The notes below the pieces were generated by a model, which worked only from the letters and a program-made list of their open reading frames with translations, was not told the DNA's origin and did no database searches. Below, piece by piece: positions 1-8,163 of a stretch of DNA of 64,000 nucleotides. Position 1 is the first letter of the stretch; every line of letters starts with the position of its first letter. The position numbers and the translations under genes are program-made. The DNA is from MFD04580-c1 sp963702995 (GTDB lineage Bacteria > Planctomycetota > Phycisphaerae > Tepidisphaerales > Tepidisphaeraceae). The stretch covers positions 3,162,001-3,226,000 of the forward strand of contig OY969783.1 of the NCBI GenBank assembly GCA_963702995.1, given 5' to 3'.

Positions 1-1161
1 CGCGTTATAGTTGATGTCGTGGATGACGCAGTTCCGCGCCACGTTGCCCGAACCGCCGAGGAACACCCCGTCGCCAGCGCTGAACGCGATCGTGCTGTTC
101 TCCAGCACGTTATTCGTGCCATTCAACTGGATGCCTGACGTCTGCTGCTGCGACCACGCCTGCGGCTGGGCGATGAAATGGGACACGTACTTCACATCCA
201 ACCCCGACAGGCGGTCGCCGGCGGACGTGGAGCTGGTCACGATCGTCGATGCGAACAGGTGGAAGCCGGCGACATTGATGTGCGAGCGGCCGCTCAGGTC
301 AAACGCGGTGGTGCGACGCTTCACCTCGACCGTATGGTGCGACGGAGAATCCGCGGCCGGCGTCTCCAGGTAGAGCGCGCCGGACGGGTCACGATACCAT
401 TCGCCGCGGGCGTCCAGCGCCGCGAACTTGCCTAGCAAGAAATAGGTGCTCCCCTTACCGGGGTTCTCATAAGACCGCGTTGGCTTGTACGAAGTGAACG
501 TGTATGTGAGGCGCCCGGGGGAATAGGCGGTGATCGTCCCCGTCTGGGCGACCCACCGCTGGCCCTGTGAGATATGGATCGTCCCGCCAACCCAGTAGCC
601 GGCCTTCTGCGTCAGCGCCGGGTCGTAAATCGTGGCGACCGACGCCCCGGGGCCATCCGCAATGTGGTAGGTGGCGGACCGCACCGTCGCCAGCGTCGGG
701 TGCGAAGGGTCCAGCGACGTGTTCGGCCAGCGGGCCTCATTGATCATGAGGCCGTCAACAAAGACCTGGTTCTTGCCGAAGCCCAGATCCCACGACGTCG
801 AGGACCGATAAACCCCGCCCGCGCCGCCCGACCAGTTCGAGACGACATCCGCGCCACTGATCGTGACGTTCTCGTTGTTGTACGGGCGGTACGTGATCGG
901 TTTGACGGCCGTCCCCGAGCGCGCCGGCGTGACCGCCTCCCGATAGATCCCCGCCCTCACAAAAACGGTATCGCCCGGCTGGGCGAACTGCGCCGCGTGC
1001 TGGATTGTCCGGAAAGGTTTGACAAGCGTGCCGGGGTTCCCGTCGGCGCCGGTCGTAGCGACAAAGTACGACGACAGCAACGTGCGCCCCTCGAGCGGCT
1101 CCACCTGAATCGGTGAGGTTTGCGGCTCCATTTCGCCAGAAAGCCCAATTCGACGCTTCAC
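1..1161 (-). CDS. Secreted right-handed beta-helix (pectate-lyase-like) protein, 3' end missing
   Basis: The frame is open for 387 codons from a GTG at 1161 (alternative ATG at 1129-1131) to the window edge, so the C-terminus lies outside. The N-terminus carries VEPLEGRTLLS, a variant of the LEPRxLLS motif found near the start of many planctomycete exported proteins. It is followed by GADGNPGTLVKPFRTIQHA and AQPGDTVFVRAGIYRE, the usual opening of DUF1565/NosD-like parallel beta-helix proteins. Further on come VTISGADVVSNW, NNVLENSTIAFSAGDGVFL and NVARNCVIHDINYN, the asparagine-ladder coils of such helices. It is probably an extracellular polysaccharide-active or surface protein; the substrate cannot be told. 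I prefer the GTG start because it adds the basic stretch KRRIGLSGE that usually precedes the motif. Upstream is a 400-bp gap, so it appears monocistronic. Confidence 0.75.
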   Translation of the reverse strand, partial: MKRRIGLSGEMEPQTSPIQVEPLEGRTLLSSYFVATTGADGNPGTLVKPFRTIQHAAQFAQPGDTVFVRAGIYREAVTPARSGTAVKPITYRPYNNENVTISGADVVSNWSGGAGGVYRSSTSWDLGFGKNQVFVDGLMINEARWPNTSLDPSHPTLATVRSATYHIADGPGASVATIYDPALTQKAGYWVGGTIHISQGQRWVAQTGTITAYSPGRLTYTFTSYKPTRSYENPGKGSTYFLLGKFAALDARGEWYRDPSGALYLETPAADSPSHHTVEVKRRTTAFDLSGRSHINVAGFHLFASTIVTSSTSAGDRLSGLDVKYVSHFIAQPQAWSQQQTSGIQLNGTNNVLENSTIAFSAGDGVFLGGSGNVARNCVIHDINYNA

Positions 1162-1621
1162 GCAATCAGCCCTTCCGGCGCCCTGTTCCCAGGAATGCGG
1201 GGCGCCAAACAAGGGGCGGAGTCTAGGGGTCGCGCCTGGCTTTCGCGAGTGCAAACAAGCGATTAAGCATCTCTTTTTTTCAAGCCAACAATCCCTCACC
1301 ATCCCTCGCCGGCAGATTCTCCCCAAAGCAAATTCTCATCCGCTCCAGCGCGAGGCTCCTCGAGATCGTCAAGGGCCCGGTGGCCCGGCGTCGCGTTCGT
1401 CGAATGAGCCATGCGGCCGTGCTTTCGATACCGTCCAATCGTCTTGTACGGTTCGGCTACGAAGCGCTCGCAATCCGACGACTCCCTCTCCATTGTAAAG
1501 GGGTCAGAAGGTATTTCCGGAAATACCTTCTGACCCCTTTATTCTTGCGCTGGTCGGATAAAGGCGACGGCCGGTTGTTCCGATGGGAGTGCAAGGGATG
1601 GGGCCTGGCAGAGGTGTTGAA
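1162..1621. other. Intergenic region between divergent genes
   Basis: About 460 bases separate the minus-strand beta-helix gene from the plus-strand RR-repeat gene. The only structure I can support is the perfect palindrome at 1496-1541, listed separately. A 65-codon minus-strand frame (1296-1493) ends beside the palindrome. It has no family resemblance I recognise and is not called. Confidence 0.5.
1496..1541. repeat. Perfect 46-bp palindrome
   Basis: Two 23-base arms with no loop: the left arm runs from 1496 (TAAAGGGGTCAGAAGG...) to 1518 and the right arm, 1519-1541, is its exact reverse complement, centred on TTCC/GGAA. The arm contains GGGGTCAG. Similar GGGGTCAG palindromes are known to me as dispersed REP-like elements near RAYT/IS200-type transposases, but no transposase is visible here. 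A transcribed copy would fold into a very stable hairpin, but the run of T expected of an intrinsic terminator is weak on both sides. Confidence 0.9.
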
Positions 1622-2125
1622 ATGAGTGACGTGGAGACATCAGCGGCGGATGAGTCACAGGAGAACGGCGCGACGGTGGATGCCGGGGCCTCGCCACGAC
1701 CGTATGCCGTCGAAGGGGAACGCCGAGCGGCCGGTGAAGGGCCGGATCGACGCCTGACGGCGGCCGATCGGCGCAGCGGGCTCGAACGCCGTACGCAATC
1801 CCGCGAAGACGCCGGCTACAGCGGCCCTGAACGCCGGGTTGCCGAACGCCGCGATAACACAGGCCTTGAGCGCCGCCGTGGGCCCGGCCGCCGCCGTAGC
1901 GATGAACGCCGAGAGGCTGAAGAAGGCGAAATGAACGTCGAGCAGTTTGAATTTGTGATGGCGATCGAGGCCTACAAAAAAATCAACAAGCGCCTCTATC
2001 CCACCTGGACCGAAATCCTGGAGGTTGTGAACCAGCTGGGCTATCGAAAGGTGCTCCCCAGGAGCGTTCGCCTCGACGCGGTCCCCGAACCGGAACTCTC
2101 GGCACAGCCGCCAAAAGCCGCTTAA
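1622..2125 (+). CDS. Hypothetical RR/ERR-repeat protein with conserved C-terminal domain
   Basis: The product has 167 residues from the ATG at 1622; the frame stays open upstream to 1583. Roughly residues 30-105 are highly charged with repeated arginine pairs (GPDRR, AADRR, GLERR, GPERR, VAERR, RRRGPGRRRSDERRE), suggesting a disordered nucleic-acid- or membrane-contacting region. The last 60 residues form a compact helical domain (EQFEFVMAIEAYKKINKR, PTWTEILEVVNQLGYRKV). I believe I have seen this in other planctomycete small proteins, without a known role. There is no signal peptide and no membrane segment, so it is probably cytoplasmic. Function unknown. The downstream neighbour has its own palindromic operator-like site, so co-transcription is unlikely. 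Confidence 0.75.
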   Translation: MSDVETSAADESQENGATVDAGASPRPYAVEGERRAAGEGPDRRLTAADRRSGLERRTQSREDAGYSGPERRVAERRDNTGLERRRGPGRRRSDERREAEEGEMNVEQFEFVMAIEAYKKINKRLYPTWTEILEVVNQLGYRKVLPRSVRLDAVPEPELSAQPPKAA

Positions 2126-2212
2126 GATTGAACTTAACCCCAATTCCCACGGTACGTTATAGAACCGCAGCGGAAGGCGGATCATGTGCAATTCTTACTC
2201 GTGGACTTGACG

Positions 2213-2229
2213 TTGAGACTCAGTCTCAA
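2213..2229. promoter_or_regulatory. Fur-box-like 7-1-7 palindrome upstream of the beta-barrel gene
   Basis: TTGAGACTCAGTCTCAA is a perfect inverted repeat around a central C, ending 13 bases before the ATG at 2243. Its TGAnAnT-N-AnTnTCA geometry matches the 7-1-7 arrangement of Fur-family operators. A regulator bound here would block initiation of the beta-barrel gene and perhaps the Rieske gene behind it. That it is Fur rather than another regulator is inference. Confidence 0.5.
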
Positions 2230-2242
2230 TTGAATCCCACGG

Positions 2243-3139
2243 ATGAAGACTCATCCGCTGATCGCCGCGTCCTTGTTCGTCATCGCACTCTTGACCCCCG
2301 TCGCCAAAGGCGATGACAGTCCTTCCCCGCCGGTTGACTCCCGGTATGCGTTCGGTCTGCTCGATCATCGCAGCCGTTATGGAGAAGGGTGGTTCCCCGA
2401 GCCCCTTCGCGGTGATGAAGGGGACGTCGATCGGGAAATCCGGTTCGACTACTTCCATTCCGAACGAAACGGGCAGCAGTCAGGCGCCGTCAAGGCGGAA
2501 CTGGAATACAACGTCGGCCTATTGACGCTTGAAGTCGAAGGGCACTACCAACGCGACACCGAGTCTTCCATCGGGTCGCTCGGCAATCCGTTGCACCTCG
2601 CCTCGGCGGGCGTCGGCTCGATCACGTTCGCCGCTCGCCACCCCCTCCTTCAGTACGTCTCTCCAGACGGCAACTTCGACTACACGCTCGTTGCCGGGCT
2701 CGAAGTCGGCGTGCCATGGGGCTCGCAGATCAGCAAAGACACCGAGATCGTCCCCCACCTCTTCCAACTTTTCCGATTCGGCGAACATCTGAGCGTGCAG
2801 GCGACGGCCGGGTACTCCGCGCTGATCGGCCCGGACCAGGGCGGCCACAGCTCCTTCGAGTACAACCTGACCCTCGGCTACAACCTCGAGCGGGAAGAAT
2901 TGCGTCTACCCGATGTCGTCCGGACGATCCCGATCTTCGAGCTCTCCGGCGACACGGCGCTCACGCGCGACGACGCGGGGCACAACGCCCTCTTCGGGAC
3001 GGTCGGCGCACGGTTCAACCTGGAGTCCGTCGGCCCGGCCCAGCCGCGAATCGGCATCGGCTACGTCTTTCCGATCGACCAGGGCGCTCGGGAGGAGCTG
3101 CGCTGGGGGATCGTCACGAGCCTGGTCTTCGAATATTGA
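2243..3139 (+). CDS. Predicted outer-membrane beta-barrel protein
   Basis: 298 residues. Residues 1-23 form a classical signal peptide (MKTHPLIAASLFVIALLTPVAKG, cleavage near GDD). The mature part alternates polar and hydrophobic residues in strand-sized stretches (AELEYNVGLLTLEVEGHYQ, YTLVAGLEVGVPW, LSVQATAGYSALIG, FEYNLTLGYNLE, RIGIGYVFPI, RWGIVTSLVFEY). It ends in an aromatic residue after a strand, as outer-membrane barrels do. The size and pattern resemble the MetA-pathway/transporter-like barrel group seen in many Gram-negative genomes. I cannot name a substrate. The Fur-box-like palindrome directly upstream suggests metal-responsive expression, and the Rieske gene follows after 58 bases, so the two may form an operon. 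No clear Shine-Dalgarno sequence precedes the ATG. Confidence 0.75.
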   Translation: MKTHPLIAASLFVIALLTPVAKGDDSPSPPVDSRYAFGLLDHRSRYGEGWFPEPLRGDEGDVDREIRFDYFHSERNGQQSGAVKAELEYNVGLLTLEVEGHYQRDTESSIGSLGNPLHLASAGVGSITFAARHPLLQYVSPDGNFDYTLVAGLEVGVPWGSQISKDTEIVPHLFQLFRFGEHLSVQATAGYSALIGPDQGGHSSFEYNLTLGYNLEREELRLPDVVRTIPIFELSGDTALTRDDAGHNALFGTVGARFNLESVGPAQPRIGIGYVFPIDQGAREELRWGIVTSLVFEY

Positions 3140-3197
3140 TTCGTGTGCCTCGCGATGAGCAGCGTCATCGCGCCGCCCACCGAACGACGGAGGAAGT

Positions 3198-3623
3198 ATG
3201 TCGATCTCCCGACGCGAATTCGTGGTGTTGGCTTCCGCGATCACCTGTGGATGTGGGAGCAGCAACCGTGATCAGGGCGGCGACGTGGCCCCGCTGATCG
3301 CGCGGGATGTCGATGCCGGCCCGGCGGCCGACGTCTCCGCACGAGGGACAAGCGACGCTCTTGCCGCAAACGGATTCTTTCTCATCCGCCAGGACGACGG
3401 CTTCGTCGCGATCTCCTCGGTCTGCACGCATCGAAGTTGCCGCGTGAAGCCCCTGGCCGATCGCTCGTTCCGATGCGGCTGCCACGGCTCGACGTTCGAC
3501 CCGGCCGGCCGCGTCACCCGGGGGCCGGCGTCGCGCGACCTCCCCCACTACGCGACCTCCCTGGACGAGCGCGGGCACCTGATCGTCCACGTGCGGCCGA
3601 CGCCCCCGCCGGATGAAGCTTGA
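3198..3623 (+). CDS. Rieske [2Fe-2S] protein, exported
   Basis: 141 residues from the ATG at 3198, preceded by GGAGGAAGT. The N-terminus has a twin-arginine motif (SRREFV) followed by a short hydrophobic stretch ending in a Cys-Gly-Cys-Gly, consistent with Tat export and possibly lipid attachment. The C-terminal half is a small Rieske domain: VCTHRSC supplies the first Cys-His pair and one disulfide cysteine, and CGCHGSTFDPAGRV the second disulfide cysteine and Cys-His pair. RDLPHYATSLDERGHLIVHV forms the closing strands. All six expected residues of a high-potential Rieske fold are present. There is no oxygenase or cytochrome b partner nearby, so it is probably a free-standing periplasmic electron carrier. 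It may share a transcript with the preceding barrel gene; the redox partner is unknown. Confidence 0.85.
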   Translation: MSISRREFVVLASAITCGCGSSNRDQGGDVAPLIARDVDAGPAADVSARGTSDALAANGFFLIRQDDGFVAISSVCTHRSCRVKPLADRSFRCGCHGSTFDPAGRVTRGPASRDLPHYATSLDERGHLIVHVRPTPPPDEA

Positions 3624-3796
3624 GGCCGAACCGGAAGCTTGTCCGTCAGGATTGCGCGCCGCCGAAACCCATGGGGGATCGGGATTAACAGTCGCCGGGG
3701 TACGGCGACGACCCGCTTGCTGACGGGCGCGGCTCGTCGGCGGCATCCTCGCGGGTTGACGCCCGTCACAAGCGCGAGCCACGCCCCCGCGATAGG

Positions 3797-3983
3797 TCAC
3801 AGGCCGTGCCGGTGCCGCTCGCGCAGGCCCGCCAGCCCCAGCGCGGCACACGCGGCGGCACCCACATAGTAGCGCGACACGACCTGATCCGCCGCTCCCT
3901 CCTGACGGGCGCAGCCCCGAGTAGGCCAGCGCAAAGGCGACGACGAAAAACGAGAACGTGAGCCGCGAGAGCCAATATCGCAT
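3797..3983 (-). pseudogene. Small predicted membrane protein, split by a one-base shift
   Basis: From the ATG at 3983 the frame reads MRYWLSRLTFSFFVVAFALA, a good hydrophobic helix, then becomes GC-rich nonsense at about residue 26. Skipping one base near 3905 gives GAADQVVSRYYVGAAACAAL then GLAGLRERHRHGL and a stop at 3797-3799, a second helix and a basic tail. The 187 bases equal 62 codons plus one. The reconstructed product would be a two-helix inner-membrane protein of 61 residues. I recognise no family. It lies between the Rieske gene and the chemotaxis receptor, convergent with the former. Confidence 0.4.
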
Positions 3984-4154
3984 CAGATGGGGCCTGCCTG
4001 TTTACCGGCTGCTGCCACGGCCCGAGTATCGCGGCCGGCTCCGGCATTATCACCTGAAGGCGTGGCATCGACACCCATGGCGTCACCGTTGTGAGCCGAT
4101 CGAAGGAATTGCGACGCATCGCGACGGGCCGGCGCCGTGGGTTTGAAAGCGAGA

Positions 4155-4193
4155 ACGGCCGCCGGGCTCCTCTTCGGAGGCTCCGGCGGCCGT
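4155..4193 (-). terminator. Hairpin downstream of the chemotaxis receptor gene
   Basis: ACGGCCGCCGG and CCGGCGGCCGT form an 11-bp GC stem, with further partial pairing of GCTCC and GGAGG above it. Read on the minus strand the stem is followed by TCTCGCTTTC. It lies 35 bases beyond the receptor stop codon and fits an intrinsic terminator, though the T run is poor. Confidence 0.55.
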
Positions 4194-4227
4194 CATGGGT
4201 CGGTTCGCGCCGGCGCTCGTCAGGGCA

Positions 4228-5859
4228 CTACCGCTGATCGAACGCACGAAACGATTCGTCGCGCGGGTCGGAGGGCTGGGCTTCGTCCTCGCCGAACGGG
4301 ATCAGTCGCGAGGCGGCCGAGTTCCCGGCCTTTGTGTGCCGCCCCGCCTCGGGACGGGCGGCTCTCCCGCTTTGGACGTGCCGTGCCTGCCGGCGGAGCG
4401 CATCGCCCACCGCGCCGGTGGAGGGGTTTGCCCGCGTCGCGCCGTCAACGAGGAGCAGAAGCTCATCCACGACGCCTTTCACCCGAACCGCCTGGGCCGT
4501 TAGTTCCTCGCTGGCCCCCGCCGTCTCTTCGGCGACGGCGGCATTGGACTGCGTCAGCTTGTCCATCTGGGCGACGGCCGTGTTCACCTGGCCGATCCCC
4601 TGTGACTGCTCCTGCGCCGCCACGGCGATTTCGGAGATAAGGGCGTTCACCTTGGTCGTGCCGCTGACGATCTCCGTCAGCGTGCGCTCCACCTCCCCGA
4701 CAATCTGCACGCCGACCCGTGCGCGGGTGACGCTGCCTTCGATCAGGCCCGCCGTCTCCTTCGCGGCGGCTGCACTGCGCTGGGCGAGGTTGCGGACCTC
4801 CTCGGCGACCACGGCGAACCCCTTGCCGGCCTCACCGGCGCGGGCCGCTTCGACGGCCGCGTTCAGCGCCAGCAGGTTCGTCTGGAAGGCGATCTCGTCG
4901 ATCGTCTTGATGATCTTGGCGGTCTCCTTCGCCGACTTCTCAATGTCGTTGATTGCGGCGGCCATCTTGGACATCGCCGACCCGCCCTTGTCCGCGGCGC
5001 TCTTGGCCTCTTCAGAAAGGGAGGCGGCCGCCCTGGCGTTCTCCGCGCTGCGCTGGGTCATTGAGGTGATCTCTTCAAGTGTGCTGCTGGTCTCTTCCAG
5101 GCTGGCGGCCTGCTCGCTCGCGGACTGTGCCAGCCCCTGGCTCGACGCGGAGACCTGCACGCTGGCGGTCGAGAACTGCTCGGATCCGTCGCCCAGCGTG
5201 CCGGCCATTCGCGACAGGGCCTTCTTGATGGAGCGGCCGATGGCGAACGCGAGGGCCCCACAGACGAAGATGGAAACCCCCATGGCCGCCTCCGTGCCCT
5301 TTCGAGCGCGAGCCACGACCGCCGTGATTTCATCGCCCGCGTTCTGGCCGTTTGATTTGTTGAAGTCGAAGAGGGCTTGAACAGCCTTCAAGTATGCCTG
5401 CCCGGCCGGGCGAACCTCCGTATCGAACACTTTCATGGCTTCAGCGCGCTTTCCTTCGTTCACCAGCGCGATCGACGCGTCGCGGACGCGGAGGTATTCC
5501 GCGCGGGCCGTAGGAATTCGACCGAAGATCTGACGATCCTCGTCGGTCGTGATCGTCGCATGGTAATCGTCAAGGGCCTTGCCGATCTGTTGCCGTAATA
5601 AACTCATCTCCTGGGAAGTTTCCTCCCGGCGCACCGGGTCCTCCGATGCGATGTTCCCGAGCATCGCAAGCTCCGATTGAAGGACGAGGCATTCGATCTG
5701 CCCACTGATCGCCGCGCCGGGGAGGCAGTCCATCGTGACGCGCTTCGCCTGAACATCGATCGACGCCAGACGGTAGAGCGTGAACGCCCCAAGCCCGCCG
5801 GTCAGCGCCAAACAAATGACGAACCCCCCGCCGATTCGCTTGCCGATCGTCAACCGCAT
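4228..5859 (-). CDS. Methyl-accepting chemotaxis protein
   Basis: 543 residues from the ATG at 5859, which has GGAG eight bases upstream; the frame is open to 5958 but that extension is not needed. Residues about 9-28 form the first membrane helix (GGGFVICLALTGGLGAFTLY). A periplasmic four-helix-bundle sensor of about 160 residues follows, then a second membrane helix (AAMGVSIFVCGALAFAIG). There is no obvious HAMP; the cytoplasmic coiled coil begins almost at once. The signalling hairpin tip EIAFQTNLLALNAAVEAARA is canonical and contacts CheA/CheW. Glutamine/glutamate pairs on both arms (SEQAASLEETSSTLEEI, AVAEETAGASEELTA) are likely methylation sites. The tail lacks a CheR-binding NWETF-type pentapeptide. 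No other chemotaxis genes are nearby, so this is an orphan receptor with unknown ligand. Confidence 0.9.
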   Translation of the reverse strand: MRLTIGKRIGGGFVICLALTGGLGAFTLYRLASIDVQAKRVTMDCLPGAAISGQIECLVLQSELAMLGNIASEDPVRREETSQEMSLLRQQIGKALDDYHATITTDEDRQIFGRIPTARAEYLRVRDASIALVNEGKRAEAMKVFDTEVRPAGQAYLKAVQALFDFNKSNGQNAGDEITAVVARARKGTEAAMGVSIFVCGALAFAIGRSIKKALSRMAGTLGDGSEQFSTASVQVSASSQGLAQSASEQAASLEETSSTLEEITSMTQRSAENARAAASLSEEAKSAADKGGSAMSKMAAAINDIEKSAKETAKIIKTIDEIAFQTNLLALNAAVEAARAGEAGKGFAVVAEEVRNLAQRSAAAAKETAGLIEGSVTRARVGVQIVGEVERTLTEIVSGTTKVNALISEIAVAAQEQSQGIGQVNTAVAQMDKLTQSNAAVAEETAGASEELTAQAVRVKGVVDELLLLVDGATRANPSTGAVGDALRRQARHVQSGRAARPEAGRHTKAGNSAASRLIPFGEDEAQPSDPRDESFRAFDQR

Positions 5860-6274
5860 CGTTCGATCTCCGTATTCGCCCAACATGCGGCGCCGAACGG
5901 GCCGGTCGAGCTGATGTGAGGCCCTCGTTTCGTCAACCACGCGGCCAACGGTGCTCATGAGGGGTATTGGGGGAGGCTCGACAGCGCCCGACGTTACAGT
6001 TTCGGAAAATTACACCTCTCCGTTTAGCGGAATTTCGCTGGCGGAGGTGAAACGGACCGCGAGCCACGGAAGCTCGCGTACGGCAGACCGACGCGGTCAA
6101 AATCCGAAGCACCGAAGGATTTCAAGATGTGAGTTTCGCCTGTTCAAAAGGCAAACGACCTTGCGGACGTGTAGCTGTAGCGATCGACGGAGATTCCGTA
6201 GAACGATGACGGGCCCCGCGACGAACGCCCGTCCGGACGCCCAGTACTCATGAAATGTGTTGGTCGGTGGCGCA
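5860..6274. other. Intergenic region upstream of the receptor gene
   Basis: 415 bases, less GC-rich than its surroundings around 5990-6200, so the receptor promoter probably lies here. I find no convincing gene, repeat or RNA. The GGAG Shine-Dalgarno for the receptor ATG is within 5868-5871. Confidence 0.4.
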
Positions 6275-7068
6275 CTATAGGACCGCCCGCACCACGCCCC
6301 CCTCGACGCGCAGCGCCGCGCCGTTCGTCGCCGACGCCAGCGGGCTGCAGACGTATGCGACCATGTTCGCAACCTCGTCGGTCGTCGCGAATCGTTTGAG
6401 GAGGGAGGTGGGTCGCACCGTGTCAAAGAACTCTCGCTCCACCACCTCACGCGGCTTCCCGGCGCCGGCGGCCATCTGCTCGACGAAAACCCCTACCCCT
6501 TCGGACAGCGTCGGCCGGGCAAGACCGAATTGACGGTGACGCCCGTTCCCGTCGTCATCTCGGCCAAGCCGCGGGCCAGGGCGATCTGCGCCGTTTTAGT
6601 GACGCCGTAATGGATCATCTCCACCGGGATCTGCACGCCCGACTCGCTCGAAATGAACACGATGCGGCCGAAGTTCTTCGCCAGCATTCCCGGCATGTAG
6701 TGGCGGCTGAGGCGCACGCCGCTCATCACGTTCGTCTCAAAGAACTTCATCCAGTCCGCGTCAGAGATCCGCGCGAACGGCTTGGGCTCGAAAATACCCA
6801 TGTTGTTCACAAGGATATCGACCCGCGGCAACTGCCCGAATAGCGCGTCGGCGCCCGCCGCCGTCGAGAGGTCGGCCGCGATGCCGCGCACCTCGCCAGT
6901 CGCGCCGGCCTTGCGAACGGCGTCGGCCGCCCCATCGACTCGCGCCTTCGAGCGGCCGTTGACGACCACCGACGCCCCTTCTCGCGCCAACAGCGTCGCA
7001 ATCGCCAGCCCGATCCCGGCGGTGGAGCCGGTGACCAACGCGGTCTTATCGTTCAGTTGCAGGTCCAT
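6275..7068 (-). CDS. SDR-family NAD(P)-dependent oxidoreductase (one-base frameshift)
   Basis: Two frames join into a 264-residue classical short-chain dehydrogenase when one C is restored near 6516 (GGCCGACG expected as GGCCCGACG). The N-terminal part has the cofactor motif TGSTAGIG, the structural LVNNMGIF, the catalytic Ser in ISSESG and the active-site YGVTK (Tyr-x3-Lys). The C-terminal part supplies PREVVEREFF, RFATTDEVANMVAYVCSP and the usual ending NGAALRVEGG. I choose the second ATG of an ATGATG pair (7068) because GGAG lies six bases upstream. The gene follows the aldo/keto reductase by 32 bases, and both may be co-transcribed with cobA-hemD. Substrate unknown. Without the extra base the protein would stop just after the active site. 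Confidence 0.75.
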
Positions 7069-7100
7069 CATCAACTCCAGGTTCAAGAGAGGCGGACGGG

Positions 7101-8089
7101 TCAGGCGTTCACGATCGACATCATGTTCGCCGGGTAACGGTCACCGGCCGCCGACCCCTTCGGGGCCGCCGCTTCGATTTCGCTCAAGTCGGCCGCGGTT
7201 AGCGTGATGTCGGCCGCCGCGAGATTCTCATGGAGGTACTTGCGGCGCTTGGTCCCGAAGATCGGGACGATGTCCGGCCCCTGCGCCATGACCCACGCGA
7301 GCGCGAGCTGCGAGGGCGTCACCTTCCGCCTTGCGGCCATCGCTTCGATGCGGCCGACCATCTCCAGGTTCTTCTGAAAGTTGTCCCCCTGGAACCGGGG
7401 CGATTGACGCCGGTAGTCGTCGGGCGCGAAGTCATCGAACTTGCGAACCTGCCCGGTCAGGAAGCCGCGCCCCAGCGGGCTGTAGGCGACCAGCGCGACG
7501 CCCAATTCCCGGCAGGCGGGCAACGGGCCGTCTTCGATGTCCCGGCTCCAGAGCGAGTATTCACTCTGCAAGGCCGTTATCGGATGGATGGCGGAGGCGC
7601 GGCGAAGCGTCTGGCGCTTGCTTCGGAGAGCCCGAGGTGACGCACCTTGCCCGCGCGAACCAGGTCGGCCATCGCCCGGACGGTCTCTTCGATCGGCGTC
7701 TTCGGGTCAACACGGTGCTGATAGTAGAGGTCGATCGTCTCAACGCCGAGGCGTTTGAGGCTCGCCTCACAGGAGCTCTTCACGTACTCGGGCTTGCCGT
7801 TGAAGCCCCGGAGCGACGGGTTCGCCGGGTCCCGCACAATCCCAAACTTTGTCGCGAGCACCACCTGGTCCCGCCGGCCTTTGATCGCGCGGCCGACCAG
7901 TTCTTCATTGATGTGCGGCCCGTACATGTCAGCGGTGTCGAGAAAATTGACGCCGGCGCCCAGGGCCGCGTGGATCGTCGCGATCGACTCTTCGTCGTCC
8001 CGCGCGCCATAGAAGTCCGACATCCCCATGCATCCAAGCCCCATGGCCGACACTCTCAACCCATCGGGTCCAAGCATTCGCATCCGCAT
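7101..8089 (-). CDS. Aldo/keto reductase (one-base frameshift)
   Basis: Restoring one C near 7613 (GCGCCAGACG read as GCGCCCAGACG) joins two frames into a 329-residue protein, the normal size for this family. The catalytic tetrad is visible: Asp and Tyr in LDTADMYGPHINEELVG, Lys in VVLATKFG, His in DLYYQHRVD. The C-terminal part has YSPLGRGFLTG, QLALAWVMAQGPDIVPIFGT and the NADP-binding loop, as in the YhdN/AKR11-13 type. GGAG lies seven bases before the ATG at 8089. It sits 75 bases after the uroporphyrinogen methyltransferase/synthase gene and 32 bases before the SDR gene, all on one strand, so an operon is likely. It is a soluble NADPH-dependent carbonyl reductase; the substrate cannot be inferred. 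Confidence 0.8.
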
Positions 8090-8163
8090 CGTGAGACTCC
8101 AATAAAAACCGTCCGCGGCCGCGTGAAGGCGGCAGACACGCCCATGACCATGCGCCCGCTCAC

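Noticed and set aside
1296..1493. 65-codon frame beside the perfect palindrome as a REP-associated transposase
   Set aside because: It lacks the HUH motif and the length of such enzymes, so the link to the palindrome cannot be supported.
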